From: Marinomonas rhizomae
GTDB lineage: Bacteria; Pseudomonadota; Gammaproteobacteria; Pseudomonadales; Marinomonadaceae
Assembly: GCF_024397855.1 (NCBI RefSeq)
Contig: NZ_CP073343.1
Location: forward strand, 2,976,001 to 3,040,000
Length of the DNA: 64,000 bases
Direction of reading: 5' to 3'
Of this stretch, positions 9,096 to 18,237 are shown one piece after another; the stretch's first letter is position 1, and every line of letters starts with the position of its first letter. Made by a program: the position numbers and the translations under genes. The notes beneath the pieces are model-generated. The model saw only the letters and a list, made by a program, of their open reading frames with translations, was not told the origin of the DNA and ran no database searches.

Positions 9096-11513
9096 TTATA
9101 ACGCTGCCTCTTTTTCTACCTCTAACTCCTCAGTTACCTTTTCAGATATGAACTTTGGCTTAAGCAGAAAATGCGCTAGCGCTGGCAAGAGAACCAAGGC
9201 ACCAAGCATGTTCCAAATGAACATGAAGGCCAGCAACAACCCCATATCCGCCTGAAACTTAATAGGACTAGCGACCCAAGTGATCACCCCCACAGACAAG
9301 GTAACTCCGGTTAACATCACCACCTTGCCAGTGAAATTCAATGCTCTTAAATAAGATTGGGAAAGTGTGTTGCCGAGGCGTAGGCCGACTAACGTAATCG
9401 ACAAAATATACAGGGCGTAATCAATGCCAATGCCCACCCCCAACGCGATCACAGGTAAGGTCGCGACCTTAACCCCCATGCCGAGCACTACCATCAATGC
9501 TTCCGCCATCACGGAAGTCAGCATCAGCGGCACAATGGCAACAATGACAGCCTTAATGGACCTAAAGGTAATCAGAGATAACAAGGCAACCGCCCCGTAC
9601 ACAAGGAACAACATCTGATACCAAGCTTCTTTCACAGAAATATTGGTGGCTGCTTGAATACCTGCAGATCCAGCCGCCAATAAGAATTGCACTTGATCAT
9701 CATTGTTTGCTTGAGCAAACGCGGCTACATGATCCACCACGCCTGTCAAGGTGTCCGCTTTATGATCTTTTAGATAGACATAGACAGTGAGTAAATTACA
9801 GCTGTTGTTATAAAGACCGCGAGGCGCGCCCGCTGTGATGTAATTCAACATGCTTTGATTAGGCAAAAACTCGTACCACTTGGGGTTACCCTCATTTAAA
9901 CCAGAGAGCACACGGCGGGATAACAAGGCTAGAGAATCCGTGGTTTCAACCCCTGGCAATTGACGTAACTGCCACTCCAGAGCATCGACTTTATTCAACG
10001 TAGAATACTGTGAACATTCTCCATCTGGGGTTTTCACCATGATGGCCAATACATCACTGGACGCTCCGTAATGATCATTCATAAAGGCAACATCGAGATT
10101 ATAACGGCTGTCTTGGCGTAATTCTGGTGCCCCCGGATCCAAGTCACCAATTTTCAAATGACTACTGATAATAAGCGCACCAACCGCCAAAACCACACCA
10201 GCTGCAAGCGATACGATGGCCCACTTACGTTGGGTAAATTGATCTAAGACCCCCCATATCAGCGGAATCCTTTTGCTTTCAGTTGGCGTTATGTCGTTCA
10301 CTACACTGCGTTTAGCCGCGCGTGCGCTAACCCCAATATATGACAACATAATGGGTAACAGAATTAGGTTGGTAAAAATCAACACAGCTACACCAATAGA
10401 CGCGGCGATGGCTAATTCTTGAATCACTTGAATATCGATGACCAGCAGTACTGCAAAGCCAACCGCATCAGCGAGAAGTGCTGTTAAACCTGCTAAAAAG
10501 AGACGCCGGAAGGTAAATCGAGCGGCTACTAATTTATCAAAGCCACGACCAACATCCTGCATAATACCGTTCATTTTTTGTGCGCCATGGCTCATACCAA
10601 TGGCAAACACCAAAAACGGTACCAAAATGGAATATGGGTCCAGTACATAGCCCAGAATTGACAATAACCCTAGTTGCCACACCACGGCCAACAACGAGGC
10701 AAACACCACTAATGATGTAGACCGAGTACAGCGCGTGTACCAAAAAACCATAATCGTCGCGATCACAACCGCTATGGCAAAAAAGGACAGTACCGACTCA
10801 ACCCCTTCGATCAAGTCCCCCATAATCTTGGTAAAGCCTGTAATGTGAATTTCCACCCCTTTGGATTCGTACTTCGTTCGTAGCGCTTCCAAAAGGGCGG
10901 AATATTGCGCGTAATCTAGCGTTTTACCGGTCGCATCCTGCCCTAACAAAGGCATATACACGATAGACGACTGACCATCTGCAGCGACCAGTTGGCCAAT
11001 TTGACCAGATCGCACCACATTGGTTTTGAGCTTTTGCAAACTCTCAGGTGAGCCATCGAAGTTTTCTGGGATGACAGGGCCACCATCTAGGCCTTCTTCG
11101 GTCACCCCAATCCAGCGAGTGGAAGGCGTCCATAGGGATTTCATTTGCACACGGTCAACCCCCGGCATCAGAAACACCTCATCACTCAATTGACGCAATG
11201 TTTCCATATACTCAGCGGTATAAATGCTCCCTTTCGGATTAACCACCGCAATCCTAAGGGCATTACCCAGTCCGGTTAGCTCATCTTCGTAGGTCAAATA
11301 GTTTTGTATGTACGCCTGATGGGTTGGCAGTGTTTTTTCAAAGCTGGCATTGATGGTTAGCTTGGTAGCTTGCCACCCCAATACAAGGGTTATCAATGTG
11401 CAGATGACAATAACGACCATACGATAGTTAAATAGCACACGTTCAATTAAGGAGCCAGATTTGGGATCGAATCGATCCTCAGGTGAAACGGTATTAGGTG
11501 ATGAATGCTTCAT
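9096..11513 (-). CDS. RND/MMPL-family transporter (predicted exporter of the RND superfamily)
   Basis: This 805-residue inner-membrane protein has two repeats of one transmembrane helix, a large periplasmic loop and five helices (first TM near residues 28-46, the second block after ~440). Conserved membrane segments such as VIALGVGIGIDYALYIL match the MMPL/HpnN-type subgroup rather than AcrB-type tripartite pumps, and no membrane-fusion protein is nearby. Its ATG overlaps the stop of the YCF48-like gene by 4 bases (ATGA), implying translational coupling. With DUF1302, DUF1329 and YCF48-like genes it forms an envelope set that I recall recurring in other Proteobacteria. Transport of a hydrophobic substrate is inferred. 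Confidence 0.88.
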   Translation of the reverse strand: MKHSSPNTVSPEDRFDPKSGSLIERVLFNYRMVVIVICTLITLVLGWQATKLTINASFEKTLPTHQAYIQNYLTYEDELTGLGNALRIAVVNPKGSIYTAEYMETLRQLSDEVFLMPGVDRVQMKSLWTPSTRWIGVTEEGLDGGPVIPENFDGSPESLQKLKTNVVRSGQIGQLVAADGQSSIVYMPLLGQDATGKTLDYAQYSALLEALRTKYESKGVEIHITGFTKIMGDLIEGVESVLSFFAIAVVIATIMVFWYTRCTRSTSLVVFASLLAVVWQLGLLSILGYVLDPYSILVPFLVFAIGMSHGAQKMNGIMQDVGRGFDKLVAARFTFRRLFLAGLTALLADAVGFAVLLVIDIQVIQELAIAASIGVAVLIFTNLILLPIMLSYIGVSARAAKRSVVNDITPTESKRIPLIWGVLDQFTQRKWAIVSLAAGVVLAVGALIISSHLKIGDLDPGAPELRQDSRYNLDVAFMNDHYGASSDVLAIMVKTPDGECSQYSTLNKVDALEWQLRQLPGVETTDSLALLSRRVLSGLNEGNPKWYEFLPNQSMLNYITAGAPRGLYNNSCNLLTVYVYLKDHKADTLTGVVDHVAAFAQANNDDQVQFLLAAGSAGIQAATNISVKEAWYQMLFLVYGAVALLSLITFRSIKAVIVAIVPLMLTSVMAEALMVVLGMGVKVATLPVIALGVGIGIDYALYILSITLVGLRLGNTLSQSYLRALNFTGKVVMLTGVTLSVGVITWVASPIKFQADMGLLLAFMFIWNMLGALVLLPALAHFLLKPKFISEKVTEELEVEKEAAL

Positions 11514-12643
11514 TTAGAATTCCCTCTATCAACAGCCCCATAAACAGCACTATCAGCAGTCCTCGCAACAGCAGGAAGGTCAACAGTAAAGGGGCCAGAC
11601 ATACTCAGCGCCAGCAATTTATCCCCAGCTATTTCTAAGATCTCCGTTAACGGTGGCAACGGAGGAATAGGTAACGGCGCTAGATGATCCGATGACGCTT
11701 CCATGATGAAGCCCGCTTGATTGACCATCACCAGTTGACCATTGGCAAGCAGAGTTGAGGCGGTAATATTGGCTGAGATAGGGTTACTTAGTTGCACCCA
11801 AGATTCGCCATCATCCTGGCTCAAAAAGCTATTGCCTCTTAGGCCTGCCAAAAAAATCTGTCCATCAGCTAAAAATTGTGCGGTGAAAAAACTCCCCTCA
11901 TAAGGGGTTTCAATTAGATCAAAAGAAAGTCCTTTATCATGGGACAGAGCAACAAAACCCCTCTCGCCAGCAATAAGGATCTGATCGCCCTGTTTTTGAA
12001 TACTATACAAGTGCGAACCAAAATCATTCGGTAGGCGCGACATCCAAGGCAACCAAGTTGCACCACCATCCACACTTTCAAGTGCTAACCCATAGGCCCC
12101 TACGACGACTAGATGCTCTGCGTCCATCACCAACAGATCTAAAAAAGGCTTATCTGGGCCGTCCTCCAGCAAATATTGCGCCCTGCGCAGTGCTTCCTCA
12201 TCCTGATCCTGTTTGGCTTGGCGTAATAAAATCCCCCCTAACATGCGACCATTTAAACGAAGTTCCCAGTCCTGACCGCCATTCACAGTGCGCAACACAG
12301 TTCCACCATGACCGATAATATAACCAACCTGCTCATCAAAAAATTGCACGCCAGTGAAAGTGACGCTCACAGGCGATTTGATTTGTTGCCACGAGTGAGC
12401 GCCGTCATTAGAGCGTAAAATGAATCCCCGCTCCCCCACGGCGATGATATCTTGTCCTACTAGGTCAGCATCCAGTAGTGCAGAGTGAGCACCTAATACA
12501 GATCTGGTTGCTGGGCGGTCTATCGCGTCATCAACGGTCGCGGCAACCCCCTTTATAGCGAATAAAGACGACACCAAGACAACGCAGATCAGACGTTTAA
12601 TCACCGCAGCCTTAACTGAGTTTCTTAAACTTTTATTCGACAT
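11510..12643 (-). CDS. YCF48-related exported beta-propeller protein
   Basis: This 377-residue protein has an N-terminal signal peptide (hydrophobic LICVVLVSSLFA, cleavage after GVAA) and BNR/Ycf48-like repeats recognisable as GAHSWQQI, GGQDWELR, GGATWLPW, KGLSFDLI and GESWVQLS, each closing a propeller blade. Ycf48 in cyanobacteria is a photosystem II assembly factor. In heterotrophs the homologue has no established job, but it is typically found beside MMPL transporters and DUF1302/DUF1329 genes, as here. It is translationally coupled to the RND gene, suggesting a periplasmic partner of that transporter (inference). Confidence 0.85.
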   Translation of the reverse strand: MSNKSLRNSVKAAVIKRLICVVLVSSLFAIKGVAATVDDAIDRPATRSVLGAHSALLDADLVGQDIIAVGERGFILRSNDGAHSWQQIKSPVSVTFTGVQFFDEQVGYIIGHGGTVLRTVNGGQDWELRLNGRMLGGILLRQAKQDQDEEALRRAQYLLEDGPDKPFLDLLVMDAEHLVVVGAYGLALESVDGGATWLPWMSRLPNDFGSHLYSIQKQGDQILIAGERGFVALSHDKGLSFDLIETPYEGSFFTAQFLADGQIFLAGLRGNSFLSQDDGESWVQLSNPISANITASTLLANGQLVMVNQAGFIMEASSDHLAPLPIPPLPPLTEILEIAGDKLLALSMSGPFTVDLPAVARTADSAVYGAVDRGNSK

Positions 12644-12680
12644 GTTTTCTATCCACTGTATTTATTGTTATGTAGTGGTT

Positions 12681-12737
12681 GCCCGATGCCCTGCTTCTCT
12701 CTAAAAGAGCGCTTCTCTCTAAGAGAGTGCATCGGGC
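12681..12737. repeat. Long hairpin enclosing a 17-bp direct repeat between two operon genes
   Basis: The outer stem GCCCGATGC (12681-12689) pairs with GCATCGGGC (12729-12737). Inside lie two copies of GCTTCTCTCTAAAAGAG (12693-12709 and 12711-12727, one mismatch), each itself able to fold. On the coding (minus) strand no T run follows, so it looks more like an mRNA processing or attenuation element than a terminator. Confidence 0.6.
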
Positions 12738-12792
12738 TTTCTACCTACTAAATCTCAAATAGGACTATTTGTTGAGATATATTTCTATACGG

Positions 12793-13746
12793 TTATTCGT
12801 ATGCGCCCTTGGCCGTTGTTCCTTTGCCCGGCGCCCATTTATCGCGGTAACGCATTAAAAACGCTTGGGACGTGTCCGCTCCCATTTGAGCGACACGAGG
12901 GGAGCTGTTTTCGTCGAGCAGATCCATATCCGCATCCATTTCAATCAAGCATGAAAATGGGCTGTTGAAATACCAGAACCAATTTGAGCCAAAAATGTGA
13001 CGCCCTGGCCCCCAAAAGGGTTGATGCCCTTTTTCGACGAAACGTGCGCCATTTTGCATCACCTCTGTTGGCCCCCCAAAATGGAAGGTAAAATGATCTA
13101 CACCATGCATAAATGGCGGCGCACCAATTAAAAAATGTGTGTGGTGATCAAGTGTGCCACCAGGTTGTAGGAACGGCCCTGCTCCTTCAAAACGGTCAGT
13201 GCAACGAAAACCTAAACGCTCCACATAAAACGCTTCGGCCTTAACCGGATCTGGGACAAAATAAACGATATGAGACAAGGTGCGAGGACGAATTTGCTCT
13301 TTATCTACCTGTATCGCTCTGTGATTAACAGGGCGTTGGAGAGGAGAGCCGGGAACATTGGAGATTTCACCGGCTAAATCCAGCGTTTTGCGTGCCGTGA
13401 CTTTAAAACCGATCCCGAAACCTGAATCATCGGTAGATTCAATAGAACCATCCGCCAGTGTAAGTACCTCCCGATCTTTACCAAGCTCTTCTTTAATGGC
13501 TTCAACCGTCGCCTGATCGGCCACGCCCATAACGGTTTTGCGCATCATGCAGCCATTACCAATGCTGGCGGGAAGGCTTTCATCTGAGGCATGCGCTAAA
13601 ACCACCGCCGTACCATCTAATGCCTCAAAACGGCCACCTGTTTCTGTTACATCAACAGGCAATAAACCATAATCCGTTAAAAATGCAGCACACGACGCCA
13701 CATCCTCAACACCAAAAACAATCGTCTCTAAACCTAGTATCTTCAT
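12793..13746 (-). CDS. VOC-family extradiol dioxygenase-like protein
   Basis: This 317-residue protein has two vicinal-oxygen-chelate modules. The C-terminal module keeps an extradiol-type 2-His-1-carboxylate triad: His159 in LSHIVYF, His218 in GVDHFTF, Glu269 in CLIEMD. The N-terminal module is degenerate, as in type I extradiol dioxygenases. It probably cleaves a catechol-like ring with Fe(II) and O2, but the family also contains glyoxalase-like and other enzymes, so ring cleavage is inference backed by the triad. It begins 21 bases after the alpha/beta hydrolase, a pairing typical of dioxygenase plus C-C hydrolase in meta-cleavage pathways. Confidence 0.85.
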   Translation of the reverse strand: MKILGLETIVFGVEDVASCAAFLTDYGLLPVDVTETGGRFEALDGTAVVLAHASDESLPASIGNGCMMRKTVMGVADQATVEAIKEELGKDREVLTLADGSIESTDDSGFGIGFKVTARKTLDLAGEISNVPGSPLQRPVNHRAIQVDKEQIRPRTLSHIVYFVPDPVKAEAFYVERLGFRCTDRFEGAGPFLQPGGTLDHHTHFLIGAPPFMHGVDHFTFHFGGPTEVMQNGARFVEKGHQPFWGPGRHIFGSNWFWYFNSPFSCLIEMDADMDLLDENSSPRVAQMGADTSQAFLMRYRDKWAPGKGTTAKGAYE

Positions 13747-13767
13747 TATGTGTTCCTCTCTACGAAA

Positions 13768-14940
13768 TTAAGCGGTGTGAGCGTTTAGCGTTTCTGCGAC
13801 CCAGTCAGCAATGTAAGCGCCCGCATTGGTGGAGTTATCACAGCTTGAGTGCTGTACCCCACCTTCTCGTTCAGTAAAGACCTTCAGCTCACGTTTAGGG
13901 CTATTCACCAATTCTTCATAGGTGCGATGCGCCCACTTCAATGGAATTTGTGAATCTTGTTCACCATGGGTCACCAAGAATGGAACTTTGACACGATCTA
14001 GCACGCCATCTAGATGGACCTGTTCCGCAATCTCCATAAACTCATCAATATCCTTAGCTCCCCACACCCAACACACGTGCTTCCAATAATGAGGAACAGG
14101 AAAGTTGCCTTCTTTTTCTAGGCGGCGTTTTTGAACATCTCGCCAATCATGGTTTGCGCCCCAAACCACGCCACAAGCGAGTCTTGGCTCGAATGCCACT
14201 GCTCTTGGCGCAAAGTATCCCCCTAGGGATATGCCTTCCATACCAATTCGCTTGGCATCAATTTCTTCACGTGTTTCTAACCAATCCACCACACGACTCG
14301 CCCAATGCTCCGCATCAAAGCGAGCAGTCAGTCCGTGCAAACGAATCGCTTCACCCGTGCCTGGCTGATCGACAATCAACGACGAGACACCACGTTTCGC
14401 CAACAACTCAGGCAAGCCACCGCGATATATCATTTCTTTTGTGGAATCCAAGCCATTCACCATAACTAAAACCGGCGCTTTACCTTCAACGTCTTCTGCA
14501 CGTACGCCCTCTGCTCGCACATACAAAGCAGACAAATGCTTGCCTTCATAAGGAATTTCCACACGCTCACAGTTTGCTTTTGCTAACTGCAAACTGCGGG
14601 CAAAAATCGTCAAAAAGTGCTGGTATAATTCCATTCGCCCCGGCGCACCATGCCCTTGTAAACGTTCTGCGGTACAGTAGTAAGTCGATGCTCGAGCGTA
14701 TTTATCCCCCGCAGAAAGCAAACGGCCATTGCCTTCATCTTCTTTCGCCAGTTCACATAATTTATCTGCCATGAGCTCCCAGCTTTTACGAAAAGCTTCC
14801 GACGCTTCGGCGTCCTTGGTTTTGGCCGCTTCTTTTAGGGGCGCGCACATTTCGTCGATTTCTCCCATACAAGCCCCCATGTCCAAGGCGATATTAATGG
14901 CAAGATCCCAAGGGTAATTCGTGGGAAAGTAACTAAACAT
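13768..14940 (-). CDS. Alpha/beta hydrolase, C-C hydrolase-like
   Basis: This 390-residue alpha/beta hydrolase carries the nucleophile elbow GISLGGYFAP, an oxyanion region VNGLDSTKEM, the acid Asp in THGEQDSQIP and a late His in GVQHSS. The overall plan, with a helical N-terminal cap of about 130 residues, resembles 2,6-dihydroxypseudooxynicotine hydrolase, a C-C bond hydrolase, and the FrsA/esterase group. Start ATG at 14940 follows TTGGAG at good spacing. Next to the extradiol-type protein it probably hydrolyses the ring-fission product. The substrate is unknown. Confidence 0.85.
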   Translation of the reverse strand: MFSYFPTNYPWDLAINIALDMGACMGEIDEMCAPLKEAAKTKDAEASEAFRKSWELMADKLCELAKEDEGNGRLLSAGDKYARASTYYCTAERLQGHGAPGRMELYQHFLTIFARSLQLAKANCERVEIPYEGKHLSALYVRAEGVRAEDVEGKAPVLVMVNGLDSTKEMIYRGGLPELLAKRGVSSLIVDQPGTGEAIRLHGLTARFDAEHWASRVVDWLETREEIDAKRIGMEGISLGGYFAPRAVAFEPRLACGVVWGANHDWRDVQKRRLEKEGNFPVPHYWKHVCWVWGAKDIDEFMEIAEQVHLDGVLDRVKVPFLVTHGEQDSQIPLKWAHRTYEELVNSPKRELKVFTEREGGVQHSSCDNSTNAGAYIADWVAETLNAHTA

Positions 14941-15092
14941 AAGTTCTCCAAAATCCAATATTTAAGACTCAACAAACTGAGCATCTGGTTAACAAACACC
15001 TTTATGATGCAAAAAAACCTGCATCGAAAAACAAACTCACCCAAGGGGAAGGGCTCACCTGCTCTCGATGCAATTAACAACAGAATAAAATG

Positions 15093-16454
15093 CTATCGAA
15101 CTCCCTGACGTGATAATCCTTGCCCAGTGAAGATACTGGTCGGGAAGCGCTCAACTGGACGGTTATGGAACGCTTTATCATTCATTACAGCCCCCACAAA
15201 TCCTTCACCAGATAACAGATTGTAAAAGCCAAATGTTTGAGGAATCGTGCCGGGGAATTCAGGCATCACATAGTTGAACTGAAATAAGGTCTTCCAGAGG
15301 TTACCCTTAGAATCCCAGCGATCCCCTAAAGCCGCCTGCCAAGTATCTTCGTCTATGTAATATTTACTGCGCACAGCTTGATGACGTTTACCCTCTGCTA
15401 ATGTCGCTTCCACTTCCCATACGCGGTGCAACTCCCAGCGCACGGTATCTGGATTTAAGTGATTTCCGGTGATGATTTGATCGTCACTATATTGAAGGAA
15501 GCGATTTTCGTTGTACGGAATCAACATTTCCTTTTTGCCAATAAGCTTCCAATCGAACATTTCCGTGGTAAGAGAAAAGACCCTTAGCTCATCGAACGAC
15601 ATCAAACCCGCTGTGGCTGGGGCAGGTGTATCACAACACGCATTTGGCAAACGTCGCACACGACGCTGGCCAGTCAGATAGACATAAGCTCGGCTAGCAT
15701 CACCGTCTAAGTTAGAGCGGCCAACAAGACGCTCTCCGGCACGAATTGGCGGGCCATAGTTTTCAAGGTTCACATCCCAAAAATAACCATCAAAGTCTTC
15801 CGCAGATCCCTCGGTAAAGTAGTAAGGAGATTGCTCTTTCAGCAAGCCATCGGTGGTTAATACCACGTTACCACTGGCAGTAATCTGGTATTGGTTAATG
15901 GCTGTTTCCCAACTTACTCCGCGCCAAGAAAGACGATGGTTGTCAATCACTTCTAAGCCGGTTTTAGGAATGGGGAAAGGAATGCCTCCGTAAGCGCCTT
16001 TAATATCGTGGCCGTCTAAAGTTGCTTTCAAAGCATTTTGCTGTGTGAAGTTGTACACCCAATCTGGTGCAGTCGCGGTACGGTGAGTTGGATACACATC
16101 AAGATGATAGGTATCGGGGTATTTTTGCAACATGGCTTTTACGCCGTCAGATAACTTATCAGCGTATTGATCCATATTGGCGGCGGTAACCGTATACAAA
16201 GGCTTTTCGTCGGCAAATGGATCAAGCCGTTTCCCCCCCAATACTTCCCCCGGAATAGGATCGTTGTAACCACCAGTCCACGCCGGGATAGAACCGTCCG
16301 CATTACCTGCTTTTTCAGCGCCCAAAGGCGTTAAATCTGCGCCCAATCGAGCCGCTTCTTCAAGACTAACCGCAGCATAGCCATTCACACTAGCTAGGCT
16401 CACCAGAGCTGTTACTATCCCAATACTTAAAGTGTGTTTTTTATTCTTATACAT
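15093..16454 (-). CDS. DUF1329 exported protein
   Basis: This 453-residue DUF1329 protein begins with a signal peptide (SIGIVTALVSLASVNGYAA), then the family opening EEAARLGADLTPLGAEKAGN and the conserved PAWTGG. DUF1329 proteins are annotated as outer-membrane lipoprotein-sorting-like (LolA-type fold); no enzymatic activity is established. It lies 17 bases after the DUF1302 gene, the constant partner of this family. A role in moving a hydrophobic compound between the inner and outer membrane is inferred from the MMPL and YCF48-like genes downstream. Confidence 0.88.
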   Translation of the reverse strand: MYKNKKHTLSIGIVTALVSLASVNGYAAVSLEEAARLGADLTPLGAEKAGNADGSIPAWTGGYNDPIPGEVLGGKRLDPFADEKPLYTVTAANMDQYADKLSDGVKAMLQKYPDTYHLDVYPTHRTATAPDWVYNFTQQNALKATLDGHDIKGAYGGIPFPIPKTGLEVIDNHRLSWRGVSWETAINQYQITASGNVVLTTDGLLKEQSPYYFTEGSAEDFDGYFWDVNLENYGPPIRAGERLVGRSNLDGDASRAYVYLTGQRRVRRLPNACCDTPAPATAGLMSFDELRVFSLTTEMFDWKLIGKKEMLIPYNENRFLQYSDDQIITGNHLNPDTVRWELHRVWEVEATLAEGKRHQAVRSKYYIDEDTWQAALGDRWDSKGNLWKTLFQFNYVMPEFPGTIPQTFGFYNLLSGEGFVGAVMNDKAFHNRPVERFPTSIFTGQGLSRQGVR

Positions 16455-16471
16455 CGCAATTCTCCCAAAAG

Positions 16472-18094
16472 TTAAAAGGTGGTGCTAATTGAAGCGGAGA
16501 TGAAATCCCGATCTTTTAGCGATTGCTTGTAAGTTGCATTATTTCCATTATTGCTATCGCTTTCATTGAGTATCCCTTCATCTCCTAAATATTTGATATA
16601 GTTCAAAGATCCATTCCAACGATTCAAATACACAGCATTTATACCAATGTTGATATCACCACCATCGTCCACACCAAACGAAGACCCTAATGCAGAAGAT
16701 TTCCCCCATGTATGACCAATACCAATCGAAGGACTGAGATCCACACCATCAAACACCTGACGATAAGTTGGGCTGTAAACCATTTTCAAACCAATAGCAG
16801 ATTTGTCTGCATTGGGATTGAGCATACTTTCATTTTCGGTGGTTTTAACACGAGTATTCCAAGCAATCTCACCAACAAAAGTGGACTCTTCAGATAGGAA
16901 ATTGGGACCTAAAAGTGCCAACCAAGAAATTTGAGCATGAGCGGTTTCACCAATCGCGTAGCCAGGATTGTCATCGTTATCATATTGCACGCCTACCCTT
17001 GTTATCGTTTGGGTAGTACTGTCTAAAGGGGCATTTTTGCGATATGAGACTTCACCAGCTAAACTCCAGATCCCAATCGTTTTTGCCACACTGGCACCAT
17101 AGGCTTCGATACCTTTGGCATAAGCCCATTTGTATTGGCTAGGCTGAAAAGTAGAATCAAGAATGGTGTAAAGGTTACTTGGCGAACTAGAGTCAAAACG
17201 AATCGCATACAAACCAAAATCCGCATCAAGATCGTAATCACTCCATTTTAATTGCAGACCGTATTGACCAGAATCAGAGCCTTCCTCGTCAGTCGTGTGA
17301 GTAAAGCTTGCTGGACCAGAAAGAATTTGCTCCCCTTCTAAGGTATCCCCTGTAGAAAGATAAGAACCTGCGGGTAGAAAACGAGATTTTTCCCACTCAT
17401 ACCCCATATAAGCCCCGAAAGAAGCTATTTCAGAAATGGGTATATCAAACGATACTTTGCCTGTTGGGCGCATTGTTTCTTTAAAGGTAGAATTAGGAAC
17501 AGATGACAACTTCACTACATCAACAGGGCCTTGGCCTCCAGCAATACCATTCGCGCCGAAGAATAAGCTCTCGCCCCATAACAAACTATGACGCCCTATA
17601 CGAACAGTCCCTTCCATGCCATCCATCACAGGAAATCTGCCGTAAACAAAGGCATCAAGAATTTCAGCATCTCCCCCCATGATTTCTTTGGTGGCATCTG
17701 AAAACTCATTAGCAGGGCTATGGTTTGAAGTGATGCTAGTATTGTCCGTATCATGGTGGTACACATCGTCATGCCACGCTGCACCACTAATACGAATCCC
17801 ATAATCTTTATAAGACAAGTCAAATTCAGAAAAGAGATCTAGACGGTTCGATACCAGCCCTTTACCAAAGTTGTTATCGCCATCGTTAAAGTTATCCGCT
17901 TCACTTCCTTCTGTTAAACCTGAGGAAGCCTCTTGTGTACGAAAAGCAGTACTGTATTTAACCGTGTTGTCCAGACTTGCTCTCAAGTCAGAATGACCAG
18001 TTTCAATATTAAATGCATATGCGGAGCTTGCGCCTGAGGCAATTGCTAAGACAATTACCTTCAGCCGAAATGGCGTCGAGTTTATTGTTTTCAC
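16472..18094 (-). CDS. DUF1302 outer-membrane protein
   Basis: This 540-residue DUF1302 protein has a signal peptide cleaved after SSAYA, an amphipathic beta-strand pattern throughout and a terminal ASISTTF ending in phenylalanine, as expected for a BAM-inserted outer-membrane barrel. It contains the family segment RIGRHSLLWGESLFFGANGI. It is the first gene of the minus-strand set and is divergent from a LysR regulator, so it is likely induced by the pathway substrate. A substrate-specific channel is plausible by analogy with FadL/porin-type barrels but is not proven for DUF1302. Confidence 0.88.
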   Translation of the reverse strand: MKTINSTPFRLKVIVLAIASGASSAYAFNIETGHSDLRASLDNTVKYSTAFRTQEASSGLTEGSEADNFNDGDNNFGKGLVSNRLDLFSEFDLSYKDYGIRISGAAWHDDVYHHDTDNTSITSNHSPANEFSDATKEIMGGDAEILDAFVYGRFPVMDGMEGTVRIGRHSLLWGESLFFGANGIAGGQGPVDVVKLSSVPNSTFKETMRPTGKVSFDIPISEIASFGAYMGYEWEKSRFLPAGSYLSTGDTLEGEQILSGPASFTHTTDEEGSDSGQYGLQLKWSDYDLDADFGLYAIRFDSSSPSNLYTILDSTFQPSQYKWAYAKGIEAYGASVAKTIGIWSLAGEVSYRKNAPLDSTTQTITRVGVQYDNDDNPGYAIGETAHAQISWLALLGPNFLSEESTFVGEIAWNTRVKTTENESMLNPNADKSAIGLKMVYSPTYRQVFDGVDLSPSIGIGHTWGKSSALGSSFGVDDGGDINIGINAVYLNRWNGSLNYIKYLGDEGILNESDSNNGNNATYKQSLKDRDFISASISTTF

Positions 18095-18237
18095 TTGTTC
18101 TTCCTCTCAAATATTATTTTTATATTTCCAGAACAAGCTCAATATAAATGACGATAACCTTTCAGGAAAAACCTTTAAACCGAATCAACCTTTCGATACT
18201 ATCGAATGATAAAAAATAAAAATTCTGGAGATGCGCA

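Noticed and set aside
9096..11513. Tripartite multidrug efflux pump (AcrB type)
   Set aside because: The protein is about 800 residues with MMPL/HpnN-like motifs, and no membrane-fusion or TolC-like gene adjoins it.
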